64,000 nucleotides of DNA, taken from positions 558,001-622,000 of the forward strand of contig CAZMAR010000001.1 in NCBI GenBank assembly GCA_964564635.1, given 5' to 3'. The notes beneath the pieces are model-generated. The model searched no databases. It saw nothing but the letters and a program-made list of their open reading frames with translations, and was not told the origin of the DNA. This stretch comes from Tepidaquicella sp964564635 (GTDB lineage: Bacteria; Bacteroidota; Ignavibacteria; Tepidaquicellales; Tepidaquicellaceae). Shown piece after piece: positions 34,782 through 45,036 of this stretch. Position numbers and translations under genes: made by a program. Positions within the stretch are counted from its first letter, which is position 1, and every line of letters starts with the position of its first letter.

Positions 34782-35822
34782 GTGAAAGACTATTTCAAGG
34801 ATTTAAAAATTATACAAAAAGAATCAATATCCGTTGAGTTTTTCTATCAAGAATGCAAAGATAGATTTAAACTCAAAAAAATTACAAAAAAAGCAATTAA
34901 TAAAAAATCAGTAATTAAAGTAAAGGATATACATAGACCTGGATTAGCATTAGCTGGATATGTAGAGTTATTTGCATATAAAAGAGTTCAGATATTTGGA
35001 AATTCAGAAATAAAGTTCCTTTCAGGATTAAGTAAAAAAGAGCAGGAAAAGACTTTAAAAAAATTTTTTTCTTTTGAAATTCCCTGTATTGTTATTACAA
35101 ACAACAATGAAGTTCCTCCTCTCCTTCTAAAGAAAGCAGACGAACACAATGTAACAATTTTCAGAACACCACACTCAACAAGTCAGATAACATATTTCCT
35201 CAATGATTTTCTCGACGACCAGTTTTCTCCTCAAGCAACAATCCATGGTTCATTTGTTGATGTTTATGGAGTTGGATTATTATTTTGTGGAGCTTCCGGA
35301 ATAGGTAAAAGTGAAATTGCTCTTGACCTTGTAGAACGCGGGCATAGACTTGTTGCAGATGATTTAGTAATTATTACGAGAAAAAGTGAAAATGTTTTAA
35401 TCGGTTCCGGAACTTCATTAGCAGAACATTTTATGGAACTAAGAGGAATCGGAATAATAAATGTTAGAAGAATATTTGGCATAAGAGCAATAAGATACCA
35501 AAAGAGAGTTGAAGTTATAGTGGTATTAGAATTCTGGGACCCACAAAAATCTTATGAGAGAACAGGGCTAAATTTAAGAACAACAAAAATAATGGGTGTT
35601 GAAATTGAAATTATCAACTTACCGATTTTTCCAGGAAAAAACATAACCGTTATTGCGGAAGTAATAGCATTAAATTACCTTTGCAAACACTATGGATATA
35701 ATGCAGCGAAAGAATTCCGTAAACGATTGAATCAAGCAATTAAATCAAAATCAAAAAATAATTTATTTAAAGAAGGAGAATTAAAAAGGGCAACAGAATG
35801 GTTTGAACACGATTTCGAATAA
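34782..35822 (+). CDS. hprK: HPr kinase/phosphorylase
   Basis: A 346-residue bifunctional enzyme that phosphorylates and dephosphorylates Ser46 of HPr or a homologue. The N-terminal domain is visible as HRPGLALAGY at about 51-60. The kinase domain has Walker A GASGIGKS (170-177), the aspartate pair in LVADDLVI (189-196), H155 in IHGSFVDVYG, and the HPrK/P signature MELRGIGIINVRRIFG (218-233). The start is GTG, with translation coupled to hpf 1 nt upstream. No PTS or HPr gene is in this window, so its target here is unknown. Confidence 0.95.
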   Translation: MKDYFKDLKIIQKESISVEFFYQECKDRFKLKKITKKAINKKSVIKVKDIHRPGLALAGYVELFAYKRVQIFGNSEIKFLSGLSKKEQEKTLKKFFSFEIPCIVITNNNEVPPLLLKKADEHNVTIFRTPHSTSQITYFLNDFLDDQFSPQATIHGSFVDVYGVGLLFCGASGIGKSEIALDLVERGHRLVADDLVIITRKSENVLIGSGTSLAEHFMELRGIGIINVRRIFGIRAIRYQKRVEVIVVLEFWDPQKSYERTGLNLRTTKIMGVEIEIINLPIFPGKNITVIAEVIALNYLCKHYGYNAAKEFRKRLNQAIKSKSKNNLFKEGELKRATEWFEHDFE

Positions 35823-35828
35823 ACTATT

Positions 35829-35861
35829 GATTTATCAGTATATAAATCATTAGTTGTTTTT
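35829..35861 (+). terminator. Weak AT-rich terminator after hprK
   Basis: TGATTTAT (35829-35836) pairs with ATAAATCA (35843-35850), followed by a T-rich stretch. The stem has few G-C pairs, so the call is tentative. Confidence 0.4.
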
Positions 35862-35951
35862 AGTTTTTATAACTGAAAAATTCTATATGAAATTAAAATT
35901 TTTTTTCTTATATTTTCGCACTTTAATAAAATATAGGAGGTATGAACAAGT

Positions 35952-36179
35952 ATGGTCTGGACATTAGAACTCGCATCTTACTTAGATGATGCACCCTGGC
36001 CAGCAAATAAATATGAATTGATTGATTATGCATCAAGGACAGGTGCACCACAGGAAGTTATTGATAATTTGATGGAATTAGATGATACTGATGAGCCATA
36101 TGAAAGTATAGAAGAAATCTGGCCCGATTATCCAACTGATGAAGATTTCTTTTACGATGAAGAAAGTAAGGATTTCTAA
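35952..36179 (+). CDS. DUF2795-family small acidic protein
   Basis: 75 residues, strongly acidic. ELASYLDDAPWPANKYELID with a following helix (YASRTGAPQEVIDNLMEL) is the DUF2795 domain; the last third is almost all Asp, Glu and Tyr. The function is unknown. The ATG is set by AGGAGGT (35935-35941) at 10-nt spacing, one of the strongest sites in the window, which suggests high expression. A strong terminator follows, so it is transcribed alone. Confidence 0.85.
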   Translation: MVWTLELASYLDDAPWPANKYELIDYASRTGAPQEVIDNLMELDDTDEPYESIEEIWPDYPTDEDFFYDEESKDF

Positions 36180-36201
36180 TTTTTAAAATTTCAGAAGTCA
36201 T

Positions 36202-36242
36202 AAAACCCAATTCCGTAATTAAAAACGGAATTGGGTTTTTTA
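36202..36242 (+). terminator. Intrinsic terminator after the DUF2795 gene
   Basis: AAAACCCAATTCCGT (36202-36216) pairs perfectly with ACGGAATTGGGTTTT (36225-36239), continuing into T. The A-run on the other side would allow minus-strand use too. Confidence 0.9.
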
Positions 36243-36298
36243 ATAAAATTAAAATAAATAATTTGTAATTTATTATTCTGCAGAGAAATAAAATCTGA

Positions 36299-38317
36299 TT
36301 GAAGAGCAAACTCTTAATATTATTTATTTTCTTAGCCATCCTTCCAGCTCTCGCACAGGAAGATAATAAAGAAGAAGAGTCCTACAAAATATCTGATATA
36401 GAAATTATATTAAAATCGGAAACCGACATTTCAAAAAGTGATATAGAACAAATACTACAATTGAAAAATTTAAAATATTTTAACTATACAGATTTTGAAT
36501 TAGATATAAGAAGAATAGATAAATATTTTTTTGATAATGGCTATTTTGATGCTCAAATTGATACACAATTAGTAATAAATAAAGAAGATAAAGAAGTTGA
36601 AATAAGCTTTATAATTGACCCGGGACCAGAATATAAAATAAATAAGATACAATACAACGGGCTAAATGACATTTACCCACCCGCCGCAGAGGAAATATTT
36701 AATGAAGATTTAAAGCAAATAAAAGAAGGTACAAGGTATTCAAGAAATAATCTGCAGGCAGAAATTACTCGCGTAATAAACATACTCAATAATAACGGGT
36801 ATCTTAATGCTCTTGCAGAAAATCCAGATGTAGAAAAAATTTTGTCCGCTTCAAATGCATTAAAATATAAAGTAAATATAAAACTTAATTTCTTGCCTGG
36901 AAGTATTTACAGATTTGGAAAAACATACATAGAATTAAGTAATAATCCAAAAAACTTAAAGATTGACGAAATATATAAAGAGCTGGAATATAAAGAAGGT
37001 GGTATATACAGTAAAAAGCAATTATTAGAAAGCGAAAATAGAATTGCAAATATTGAAATATTAGAAAACTCCAGAATATATATTAAAAATATTGATACTG
37101 TAAATAAAATAATTGATTTTGTTGTAAATGCATCTCTAACTTCAAGGTATATATTTCAACCCGAAATATCTGGATATGATATTTTAAATAGATTCTACGG
37201 CGGTGTCTCTTTATCATTTACAGATAAATACTTCTTTGGTGGAGGTAGAAAATTTATTTCAAAAGGTTCAGGTTTTATACATTCAAAAGATGTTTATTTA
37301 CTTGAACTTGGTTTACAGCTATATCAGCCATACATTTTTAATAACAATAAAATCAGGGGAAATTTAAATCTTTCCTGGGTTTATTTCAAAGACGATATAT
37401 TTTCAATAAGTACGATAAAAAATGTCGCTGGTTTAAATTACGATTTACCAAAGCATACTTATATTAATAATTTTTATTCCAGTTGGGAAATAAATAATTC
37501 TAAATTCACAATCAACACACCTTTTGTTTATAATTTGAATGACTCAGCTATAACTCTACCAGAATATCAAATAAATCTTTTTACATCTATAATTTCATTT
37601 TCGGCAATTCATAATAATACGAACAATTTTCAATTCCCAACAAAAGGATATTACCAATCATACCTTATAGAAGAGAGTGGTTTACTGAGCTACCTAATAG
37701 AAAAATTAATTAACACATCTACATTTAGATATGTAAAATTATCTAATGTAAATAAATTTTACTTTAGTTTAAACCCTCCTAATGAATCTACTGTACTTGC
37801 TTGCAAATTTTTAATTGGTGCTTTATTTGAATATGCTTCTAATAAATATAAAATAAGTGGAATTGAAGAAGAAACCGATGTTGATATTCCAATTCCTGCA
37901 AAATTTATTGCTGGTGGAAGTACAAGTATAAGAGGTTGGCAGGCAAAAAAACTTGGAACTTTTCCCACAAGAGAATTTGGTGGTAATTTTCTCATTGAAG
38001 GGACTTTTGAATTAAGAGCAAAACCATTTTACAGCTCAAAAACTTTCTTTAAAGATTTAGGGTTTGTCGGGTTTATTGATTATGGAAATTTATGGAGGAA
38101 ACCTGGGGACTTCAGGTTCAGGGATATTGCAATTGCAATTGGAGGAGGGTTAAGATATTATACAATAGTAGGACCTGTAAGGTTTGATATAGGATTTAAA
38201 TTCTATGACTATGAAGCAGATGAAAACGGAACAAAGGCATGGTTATTTGAAAATAATTTCAGTACGATTTTTAAAAATAAAATTGCTTTCCAAATAGGAA
38301 TAGGACATACATTTTAA
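36299..38317 (+). CDS. Omp85-family outer-membrane assembly protein (BamA/TamA-like)
   Basis: 672 residues. A signal peptide (MKSKLLILFIFLAILPALAQ) is followed by about three POTRA domains, roughly 28-113, 115-195 and 200-280 (for example YKINKIQYNGL), then a 16-strand barrel. The barrel has the lid-loop motif GGSTSIRGW (about 538-546) and ends in IGIGHTF, with the terminal phenylalanine of the beta-signal. It inserts or exports proteins or lipids at the outer membrane. It is shorter than five-POTRA BamA, so TamA-like or a lipid-related role is possible. The start is TTG. holB begins 1 nt after the stop. Confidence 0.85.
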   Translation: MKSKLLILFIFLAILPALAQEDNKEEESYKISDIEIILKSETDISKSDIEQILQLKNLKYFNYTDFELDIRRIDKYFFDNGYFDAQIDTQLVINKEDKEVEISFIIDPGPEYKINKIQYNGLNDIYPPAAEEIFNEDLKQIKEGTRYSRNNLQAEITRVINILNNNGYLNALAENPDVEKILSASNALKYKVNIKLNFLPGSIYRFGKTYIELSNNPKNLKIDEIYKELEYKEGGIYSKKQLLESENRIANIEILENSRIYIKNIDTVNKIIDFVVNASLTSRYIFQPEISGYDILNRFYGGVSLSFTDKYFFGGGRKFISKGSGFIHSKDVYLLELGLQLYQPYIFNNNKIRGNLNLSWVYFKDDIFSISTIKNVAGLNYDLPKHTYINNFYSSWEINNSKFTINTPFVYNLNDSAITLPEYQINLFTSIISFSAIHNNTNNFQFPTKGYYQSYLIEESGLLSYLIEKLINTSTFRYVKLSNVNKFYFSLNPPNESTVLACKFLIGALFEYASNKYKISGIEEETDVDIPIPAKFIAGGSTSIRGWQAKKLGTFPTREFGGNFLIEGTFELRAKPFYSSKTFFKDLGFVGFIDYGNLWRKPGDFRFRDIAIAIGGGLRYYTIVGPVRFDIGFKFYDYEADENGTKAWLFENNFSTIFKNKIAFQIGIGHTF

Positions 38318-38318
38318 T

Positions 38319-39452
38319 ATGTGGTCAAATATTATCGGACATAAAAAAGTGATTGAAACTTTAAAGAGGATATATAATAGTAAAAAAATTGCCAATGCAT
38401 ATATTTTTTTTGGACCAGATGGAATAGGCAAGGATGCGGTTGCAATAGAATTCTCAAAACTTATAAATTGTGAAAATGTAAATGATTCTATAGAAGCCTG
38501 CGATATATGTCCAAGTTGCCGGCAGACACAATCCCTTTATTCATCCATATTCAAATTTATTACAGCTCTTCCAACAGGCTCAGGTGATACTAAAAAAGAT
38601 ACTGACCCCATTAATACATTGAGTAAGACAGATTATGAAAATTATTTAAGTGAACTTGAGGAAAAACGAAGAAATCCTTATCATAAAATTTCCATACCCG
38701 GTGCAAACTTTATTAGAATTGATAGTATACGACAATTAAAGAACTATATATATATGAAAGGAGAAAAAGGGAAGAAGAAAATTTTTCTTATTTCACGGGC
38801 AGATATGATGAATATAGAAAGTTACAATTCACTATTGAAAATTCTTGAAGACCCCCCTGGAGATTCATTACTAATATTAACAACATCAAGAATAAATTCA
38901 CTACCAGCAACTATAATAGGAAGATGCCAGAAAATAAAATTTAATCCATTGCAAGTTTCTGAAATAGAAAATTATCTGCGTAATATAAGGAATGATTTTT
39001 CTGAAGAGGAAATAAAATTTTACTCTCGGCTATCAGAGGGAAGCATTGTAAAATTACTAAATATAATAGATACAAATTATACTGAAATACGGGATAATAT
39101 AATAGATATGCTAAGAAATATAATAACAAATAATTTTATATCATTATCAAACGAGATAAAAAAAATTATTGAAGATAAAGACAAAGAAAAAATAAAATAT
39201 ATAATACAAATACTACAACTGTGGTTTAGAGATGTTATTTATATATCAAACGGGAAAAAAGAATATATAATTAATATTGACAGAGTCGATGTATTGGAAA
39301 AATTTTCAAAAAATATAAAGTCAAGTAATTATAAAATAATAAATATACTTGAGGATTCACTTCGAGATATAGAAATAAATATTAATCCTGAATTAGCTTT
39401 AAACAAGTTATTCTTCAATCTTAAAACTGAATTAGAAAGGGTTAAAAACTAA
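38319..39452 (+). CDS. holB: DNA polymerase III subunit delta'
   Basis: A 377-residue clamp-loader AAA+ subunit. The P-loop is GPDGIGKDA, with Asp in place of the usual Ser or Thr, which fits delta' subunits that do not bind ATP. Four cysteines (around CENVNDSIEACDICPSC) form the zinc module. SYNSLLKILEDPP and LPATIIGRCQKI are the family's later motifs, the last with GRC where SRC is more common. An insertion of about 40 residues (around 85-125) lies after the zinc module. It is 1 nt from the Omp85 gene and overlaps the converging lipoprotein gene by 11 nt. Confidence 0.88.
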   Translation: MWSNIIGHKKVIETLKRIYNSKKIANAYIFFGPDGIGKDAVAIEFSKLINCENVNDSIEACDICPSCRQTQSLYSSIFKFITALPTGSGDTKKDTDPINTLSKTDYENYLSELEEKRRNPYHKISIPGANFIRIDSIRQLKNYIYMKGEKGKKKIFLISRADMMNIESYNSLLKILEDPPGDSLLILTTSRINSLPATIIGRCQKIKFNPLQVSEIENYLRNIRNDFSEEEIKFYSRLSEGSIVKLLNIIDTNYTEIRDNIIDMLRNIITNNFISLSNEIKKIIEDKDKEKIKYIIQILQLWFRDVIYISNGKKEYIINIDRVDVLEKFSKNIKSSNYKIINILEDSLRDIEININPELALNKLFFNLKTELERVKN

Positions 39453-40920
39453 TATTCACATTATCCAAAGTCCAATTTCCCTGAATCTTTAATAGTTCCG
39501 GGAAAATAAAAAAAGGTTCACAATTAGTATGAGGAAAATAACTCCCACGATTGAAAACTCCATCTCCATTTCTATCAATGAAAGCAAATAAAGTATAATT
39601 TCCTTCTAAAATATCGTTGAATTCATATGTTGAATTTAAATCAAATGCATTATTATAATAAATTAAATTGTTTTCATTATTAACAAAGAACACAATAACT
39701 TTACCTGTATCGGAACCGTAAATGTTTCCTCTTATAGAACCAAACTTTCTTATTGGTGCAGTTTTAAATTTCAAAGTATGCTTTTGGTTGTTTATCGGAA
39801 GTATTAGAATATATGGAGATGAATAATTTAATTTATTTTGTGTTTTAATACTTAATAATGAATCTGAAATCCAGAAAAAATTTAATAAAGTTTTAGAATA
39901 ATCAGAAGCATTAATTAATTCACTCTCCGTTATTAAATTGAGTTTTAACACCTTTTGATTTTTAATTAACGCTATAATATTGGGAGTTACTGGTAAATTA
40001 TCAGATTCGTTAATATAAGAAAAAGCAACAGACCCAGAGGAATCATTAAATAATTGATTCGAAAACCATTTTAAATTTGTTTTCGTACCTTTAAAATTAA
40101 TTGTTTGAGTATCCCACAATTTAAGGCAATGTTCTGTGGTATATTTAGGATCTAAGTCAAGAATGAAATTTACATCTTTAATGTAAGCGCTATCTGGTAA
40201 TAATGTTATGTCATTAGTAACAGCAATATTATCAAAATCAGGACTAAAAAGATAATCCCTATCGTTATCAACAATCGCAAACAATCTATATGTACCATAA
40301 GGAATATTACCAAAAAAATATTTCCCATCCGGAGAAACAGGGCTAACAAAATCAGGTTCTTTTACTTCGGGGTTTACTTCCGTTCCATTAATTTTATAAG
40401 CCGTTACAACAAGATTTCGATAAACTTCGGAAGTACCTGGTACAAAAGAAAAGTCGAATACTTTGCCTGAAATTTTACATCTATCAATAACAGGTCCGGT
40501 TGAAATAGCAAATGAAATAGGTTCAGTAATAGGATTACCCTTATTAACATCTTTAAGTAATTTACCAATTGTAAAAACATAAGTCTTATTTTTTTCAAGT
40601 GGAACTGAAAATTCAATTTCTACTTCCTTTCCAGACCAGTTAAGATTAATTTCACCTTTAGGTTTAGGAGAAATAAATAAAGCTTCCCTGAAAGACCTCC
40701 TGTCAACATATTCATCAAAAGTAATTCTTATCTTATTTCCACTAAAATTTATCGTATTATCCGGTGGATAAATTTCAACCACCTTTGGAGGTGTATTATC
40801 ATCCTCGCCACCAGTAGGAGGTTGCTGAACAGCACAGGAAAAGGAAAACAGGAAAGTACATATTATTAAAAAATAAAAAGCATACAATATAAAAATTCTA
40901 TTTGTTAATCTACGACTCAT
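39442..40920 (-). CDS. Lipoprotein with bacterial Ig-like (SbsA/Big_5) domain
   Basis: 492 residues. The signal ends in a lipobox at FLFSFSCAVQ (cysteine at about 29), followed by a flexible PPTGGEDDN. Residues about 43-145 are an SbsA-type Ig domain (PPKVVEIYPPDNTINFSGNK). The middle has a carboxypeptidase-regulatory-like fold (YFFGNIPYGTYRLFAIVDND), and a second such stretch lies at the end (YTLFAFIDRNGDGVFNRG, with an EF-hand-like loop). It is likely exposed at the outer membrane. The ATG overlaps the kinase stop by 4 nt (ATGA), so the two are made together. Confidence 0.8.
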   Translation of the reverse strand: MSRRLTNRIFILYAFYFLIICTFLFSFSCAVQQPPTGGEDDNTPPKVVEIYPPDNTINFSGNKIRITFDEYVDRRSFREALFISPKPKGEINLNWSGKEVEIEFSVPLEKNKTYVFTIGKLLKDVNKGNPITEPISFAISTGPVIDRCKISGKVFDFSFVPGTSEVYRNLVVTAYKINGTEVNPEVKEPDFVSPVSPDGKYFFGNIPYGTYRLFAIVDNDRDYLFSPDFDNIAVTNDITLLPDSAYIKDVNFILDLDPKYTTEHCLKLWDTQTINFKGTKTNLKWFSNQLFNDSSGSVAFSYINESDNLPVTPNIIALIKNQKVLKLNLITESELINASDYSKTLLNFFWISDSLLSIKTQNKLNYSSPYILILPINNQKHTLKFKTAPIRKFGSIRGNIYGSDTGKVIVFFVNNENNLIYYNNAFDLNSTYEFNDILEGNYTLFAFIDRNGDGVFNRGSYFPHTNCEPFFIFPELLKIQGNWTLDNVNISF

Positions 40921-43900
40921 CCGTTATTTTTAGAAATATGAAATCTTAAAGTTACTTTTGTTCCAATGTTTAAATCACTTTCTATAGTTATAGTTGCTTT
41001 CATATCGTCAAGTGACTTTTTTGTTATTGAAAGTCCAAGGCCCATTCCAGAACTTTTCGTTGAAAAATTAGGTTCAAACAGTTTTTCCAAAACACTTTTT
41101 TCCATTCCAATACCAGTATCAATAATCTCGACAAAAACAAAATCTTTATCATTATAAGAATTAATTGTAATTGTGCCTTTATCGACAATTGCCTGAAAAG
41201 CATTCTTAATTATGTTTTGAAAAACTCTGTTTAATTCCTGTCTATCAGCTTTAATTAAGGGAATATCTGACTTTAAGTTTTTTACAATAGTAATTTTTTC
41301 TTCAAAAGAATATAGAGTAAGAACTTCTTCAATCACCTCATTTACATTTAAAAGTTCATATTGTCTGGAAGGCATTTTTGCAAAATCAGAGAAATCAGTT
41401 GCAATTTTATTCAATTTGTCAATCTCTTTAATAATTATTTCTTTTGTTTTTTCTAAGGTCTCTTGAAGCTCTTCTTTATTCTTTGAATTTTTAAATACTT
41501 TGGAGAGATGTTGAATAGAAAGTTTAATAGGTGTAAGCGGATTCTTAATCTCATGTGCAACTCTACGAGCAATATCACGCCATGCTGCTTCCCTTTCAGC
41601 TCTTTTCTGTTTCTCCTTTGAAATTTCCAAATCTTTTATCATCTTATTAAAAGAATCGACCAGAATACCAAGTTCATCACTTCTTTTTATATCTATTTGG
41701 ATATTAGGCTCAGACCGTGCAACTTTTTCAGTAGCTTCTTTCAAAATTAATATAGGTTTAGAAAGTCTATCTGTGAAAAATGTTACCAGCATTAGTAATA
41801 AAATTACAACAATAACATAAGAGCCAAAAATGAAAGTAATTGATTCAGTAAGCTCTTCATTAATTTCATTTTGTCTGAATAGAGTAACTGACGAAACAAT
41901 TGCAGAAATCTTATTCCCCACTCCAAAAATGGGTTTATATCCCTCGAAAAATTTTATTGCACCGATGTGGCGATTCTTAAAGAAACTATCTTTTTTCAAA
42001 ATCACCAAATTGTAATATGCTTCCCAGTCAAGTCTTTTACTCAATAAATCAGATTTAAACAATTCATCACTTGTTGTAGAAACAAGTTTATTATTTAGAA
42101 ACACATTAAAGTTTTTATCAGTTTTAATAAAATACCTTTCAAGCGCATTTTTATATCTTTTTCCAGTAGTATCGGGGATAAGTTTTATATTTGATGGGTA
42201 ATCTTTCTCACTGCTTAGCACTTCAGATACTAAATTTAAATCTGATAAAACCTGACTCTGGGTAATAGTATCATACTTATTGATAATAAATGCTCTTGTA
42301 TAAAAACCAAGTAATATAATTGGGATAACAGAAATTAAAAGAAATATCAGGAATAATTTATTTCTAAAGTTTAATTTAAGATTTTTTAATTTATAAGATG
42401 CTATTATTACCGATAATAGATAAAAGAATATAAAAAGAACAATATTAATAAGAATAAATTTTAAGTAATAGAAAATATAATTCCCAAATTCTTTTTCCCT
42501 AATAGAAAAAGTTATAATTCTATCAAAATTATTTGATGAATTTGATTCGCCAATATTCTTCGGCTCTAAATATAAGAAATAAGTTTTATATTCCTCATTA
42601 TTGATAATAATATCTTTCCAAAAATTTCTTTTTTTACTGCTCAAAGCGTAAGTTTGAAATTCCTGTATATAATTTTTTACTTCCTCTGCAATTTCTAAAT
42701 CGGTGGTAGTTTCAATTTCAGAATTTACAAATTCACTTATGATTGGCTTTGATATTAATTTATATAATAAATTATCTTTGTCTTGAGCTTTGAATAGTTG
42801 TTGCTGAGGAGATACCAAATTTTTTATATCCGGTTGCAAGACAATCAGAACATAACCAAGCAATTGTGCCTTTGGTGTGTTTTTGTAAAGTGATTTTTCT
42901 ATAGTAGTAATACCAATATAATATTTATTAATAGGATTTTTGAAAATTGTAACATTTTCAAACATAACAGGATAAAAGTCATTATCAACACTTTCAACTT
43001 CAAACTGCTCTTCAATTGTATCATTTAAATAATCCGGTGGAGAATAAATATAAGGTTTGCTGAAAAATTTACTAATAGCATAATTCAAGATACTATCAAT
43101 TTCTAATTGTAGTGGATTTATATTAAAGTCTGAAATTATTTTTTTATTTGTATCAATTATTATTACTGCAGAATTGTAGCTTTCATTACTTAATTTACTT
43201 TCAGTCCATAATTTGAATGCTAACTGAGGTAATTTAGTTTTGTCAAGAATCTGGCTCTCTATGTTTTTATTCAGATTAATATTGTGCAAATCATTAGAAA
43301 GAATAATTATTGCATTATCTTCTTCCTGATTAGTAATCCTCTTTCCCAGGGATTCTATGTAATCAGTTTCTTTTGATTTTACAGTATGCAATAAAATAAT
43401 CGGCATAATAATTATACTTGTAAGTATAACTATATAAAAGTTTTTCAGCGAGAATAGTTTTAAATTCCTTTTTGAATAAGCATTTCTTATAATATAATAT
43501 CCAGTAATAAATATTAATAATATTAGTAACAAATGAATAATTATCCCACTTCGTAAGTCAAATAATATAGAAATTAAAATACAGATAATAGAAAAAATGA
43601 AAAATAAAATTATGAATAAAAATTTTTTTAAATTATGTGATGTTAGATATTTTTTAGTACGAAAATATATGATGTTCATTATTGAACAATTCAGAAAAAT
43701 CAGTATAAAAGATATTGCCAGCAGTACTATATTTATAAGAAATAATTCTTCAGAGGGAATCAAACTCCCTTTATCCAGAAATTTAATATTTGTATTAGTA
43801 ATAATATTTCTAAATACAGCTGAATAAAGAAACAATAGAAGGAAGAAGAATATAACAGCAGTTAATTGAATACTTATTTCTTTTAAATATTTTAATGCTT

Positions 43901-45035
43901 TATATTCTCTTTTCCCAAATATATTTTCATAAGTAGAAAAAACATTTGCAACATAAACAACCCAAATGAGTAAAAACATACACGTAATAAAAAGTTCACC
44001 GAGAGATTTAGCCAATCCTGCAAATGATGTAGTGGCATAATATTGAGGATTAAATATATCGGACTGGACAACCTCAGATGGAAACTTGAACAATAACCAT
44101 AGATAACGAATAATAAAAAGTAAAACAAAGAACAAAATAACTTTCAAAAACTCGACCCTGTCGGAGCTAATTGGTTTTACTAATCTGAAATATAAAAAAG
44201 TAAAAAATAATGTAAATAAAAAAATAAGTGCAGAAATAAATTTCGATGCTGTTGACCTTACCTCTGCAGAGTATGTTTGTTTATCATATTGGTCTAAAAT
44301 AATTGCCCCAATTACAGAATCATCAATACCCTTAATTAACCAAAACACCTTATCCGAGCCTCTATCCTGTAATGTACTTAATTCAATAGACTCGCTTGTA
44401 ATTATTCGCGGAGAGCCAACTCCAATTTTATCTTTAATTTCATTTGTTAATCCAAACGCAGGGAAAAATTTCTCCTTAATTCGGAAAGTGACATCAATCA
44501 AAGACGCCGTTACAACAATCCCAATAGTTTCCTGCCCTGACGAAGATTTATCTAAAACAGGTGTGAAAATTAATAGATATGTATAAAAACCAATATTCTT
44601 AATATAAGAGAAACTTTTTCCTGAGATACATTTTTGCAATAAATATAATTCCGGCATTAATTCTCTTCCAGTAAAAAAAATCAGGTTGAACTTCTTATCA
44701 TAAATTTCGCATGAGAACTCCCCTGATAGTTTTAATTTTTCAAAAGAGTTATAAATTCGTTTTACATCAAGCGATTTTACTGAACTTTTTAATTCATCTG
44801 AAGAAGTTATTGCTTTTGTATATTGAAGAAGAGATGTTTGATATTCATAAAATATTTTTGAACATAATTCTTTTTGACTTTCTGTTTTCTCATAATATAC
44901 TTGATCCCAGTTGTTATCTACATTGGAAGTAAGTTTTTCTTTAAACAACTCAATTATAATAATCCATATTATCAGGAAAATAAGGATTGATGTTAAAATC
45001 CAGTTATATTTATCGAAATACTTGCTACTTTTCAA
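40917..45035 (-). CDS. Very large polytopic sensor histidine kinase, NtrY-like core
   Basis: 1372 residues. Layout: TM1 (about 12-30); extracytoplasmic domain (about 36-265); a block of about eight membrane helices (268-550); a second large extracytoplasmic part (550-848); two helices (848-915); a third extracytoplasmic part (915-1062); a last helix (1062-1087); HAMP (1087-1140); HisKA with phospho-acceptor H at about 1161 in VAHEIKNPLTPIKLS; and HATPase with the N-box FQNIIKNAFQAI and G boxes DTGIGM and GMGLGLS. The EREAAWRDIARRVAHEIKNP stretch is typical of NtrY kinases, whose partner regulators often act with sigma-54. No response regulator is nearby. It starts with TTG 1 nt after the DUF4783 gene and is coupled to the lipoprotein gene after it. 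Confidence 0.9.
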   Translation of the reverse strand: MKSSKYFDKYNWILTSILIFLIIWIIIIELFKEKLTSNVDNNWDQVYYEKTESQKELCSKIFYEYQTSLLQYTKAITSSDELKSSVKSLDVKRIYNSFEKLKLSGEFSCEIYDKKFNLIFFTGRELMPELYLLQKCISGKSFSYIKNIGFYTYLLIFTPVLDKSSSGQETIGIVVTASLIDVTFRIKEKFFPAFGLTNEIKDKIGVGSPRIITSESIELSTLQDRGSDKVFWLIKGIDDSVIGAIILDQYDKQTYSAEVRSTASKFISALIFLFTLFFTFLYFRLVKPISSDRVEFLKVILFFVLLFIIRYLWLLFKFPSEVVQSDIFNPQYYATTSFAGLAKSLGELFITCMFLLIWVVYVANVFSTYENIFGKREYKALKYLKEISIQLTAVIFFFLLLFLYSAVFRNIITNTNIKFLDKGSLIPSEELFLINIVLLAISFILIFLNCSIMNIIYFRTKKYLTSHNLKKFLFIILFFIFSIICILISILFDLRSGIIIHLLLILLIFITGYYIIRNAYSKRNLKLFSLKNFYIVILTSIIIMPIILLHTVKSKETDYIESLGKRITNQEEDNAIIILSNDLHNINLNKNIESQILDKTKLPQLAFKLWTESKLSNESYNSAVIIIDTNKKIISDFNINPLQLEIDSILNYAISKFFSKPYIYSPPDYLNDTIEEQFEVESVDNDFYPVMFENVTIFKNPINKYYIGITTIEKSLYKNTPKAQLLGYVLIVLQPDIKNLVSPQQQLFKAQDKDNLLYKLISKPIISEFVNSEIETTTDLEIAEEVKNYIQEFQTYALSSKKRNFWKDIIINNEEYKTYFLYLEPKNIGESNSSNNFDRIITFSIREKEFGNYIFYYLKFILINIVLFIFFYLLSVIIASYKLKNLKLNFRNKLFLIFLLISVIPIILLGFYTRAFIINKYDTITQSQVLSDLNLVSEVLSSEKDYPSNIKLIPDTTGKRYKNALERYFIKTDKNFNVFLNNKLVSTTSDELFKSDLLSKRLDWEAYYNLVILKKDSFFKNRHIGAIKFFEGYKPIFGVGNKISAIVSSVTLFRQNEINEELTESITFIFGSYVIVVILLLMLVTFFTDRLSKPILILKEATEKVARSEPNIQIDIKRSDELGILVDSFNKMIKDLEISKEKQKRAEREAAWRDIARRVAHEIKNPLTPIKLSIQHLSKVFKNSKNKEELQETLEKTKEIIIKEIDKLNKIATDFSDFAKMPSRQYELLNVNEVIEEVLTLYSFEEKITIVKNLKSDIPLIKADRQELNRVFQNIIKNAFQAIVDKGTITINSYNDKDFVFVEIIDTGIGMEKSVLEKLFEPNFSTKSSGMGLGLSITKKSLDDMKATITIESDLNIGTKVTLRFHISKNNG

Positions 45036-45036
45036 A

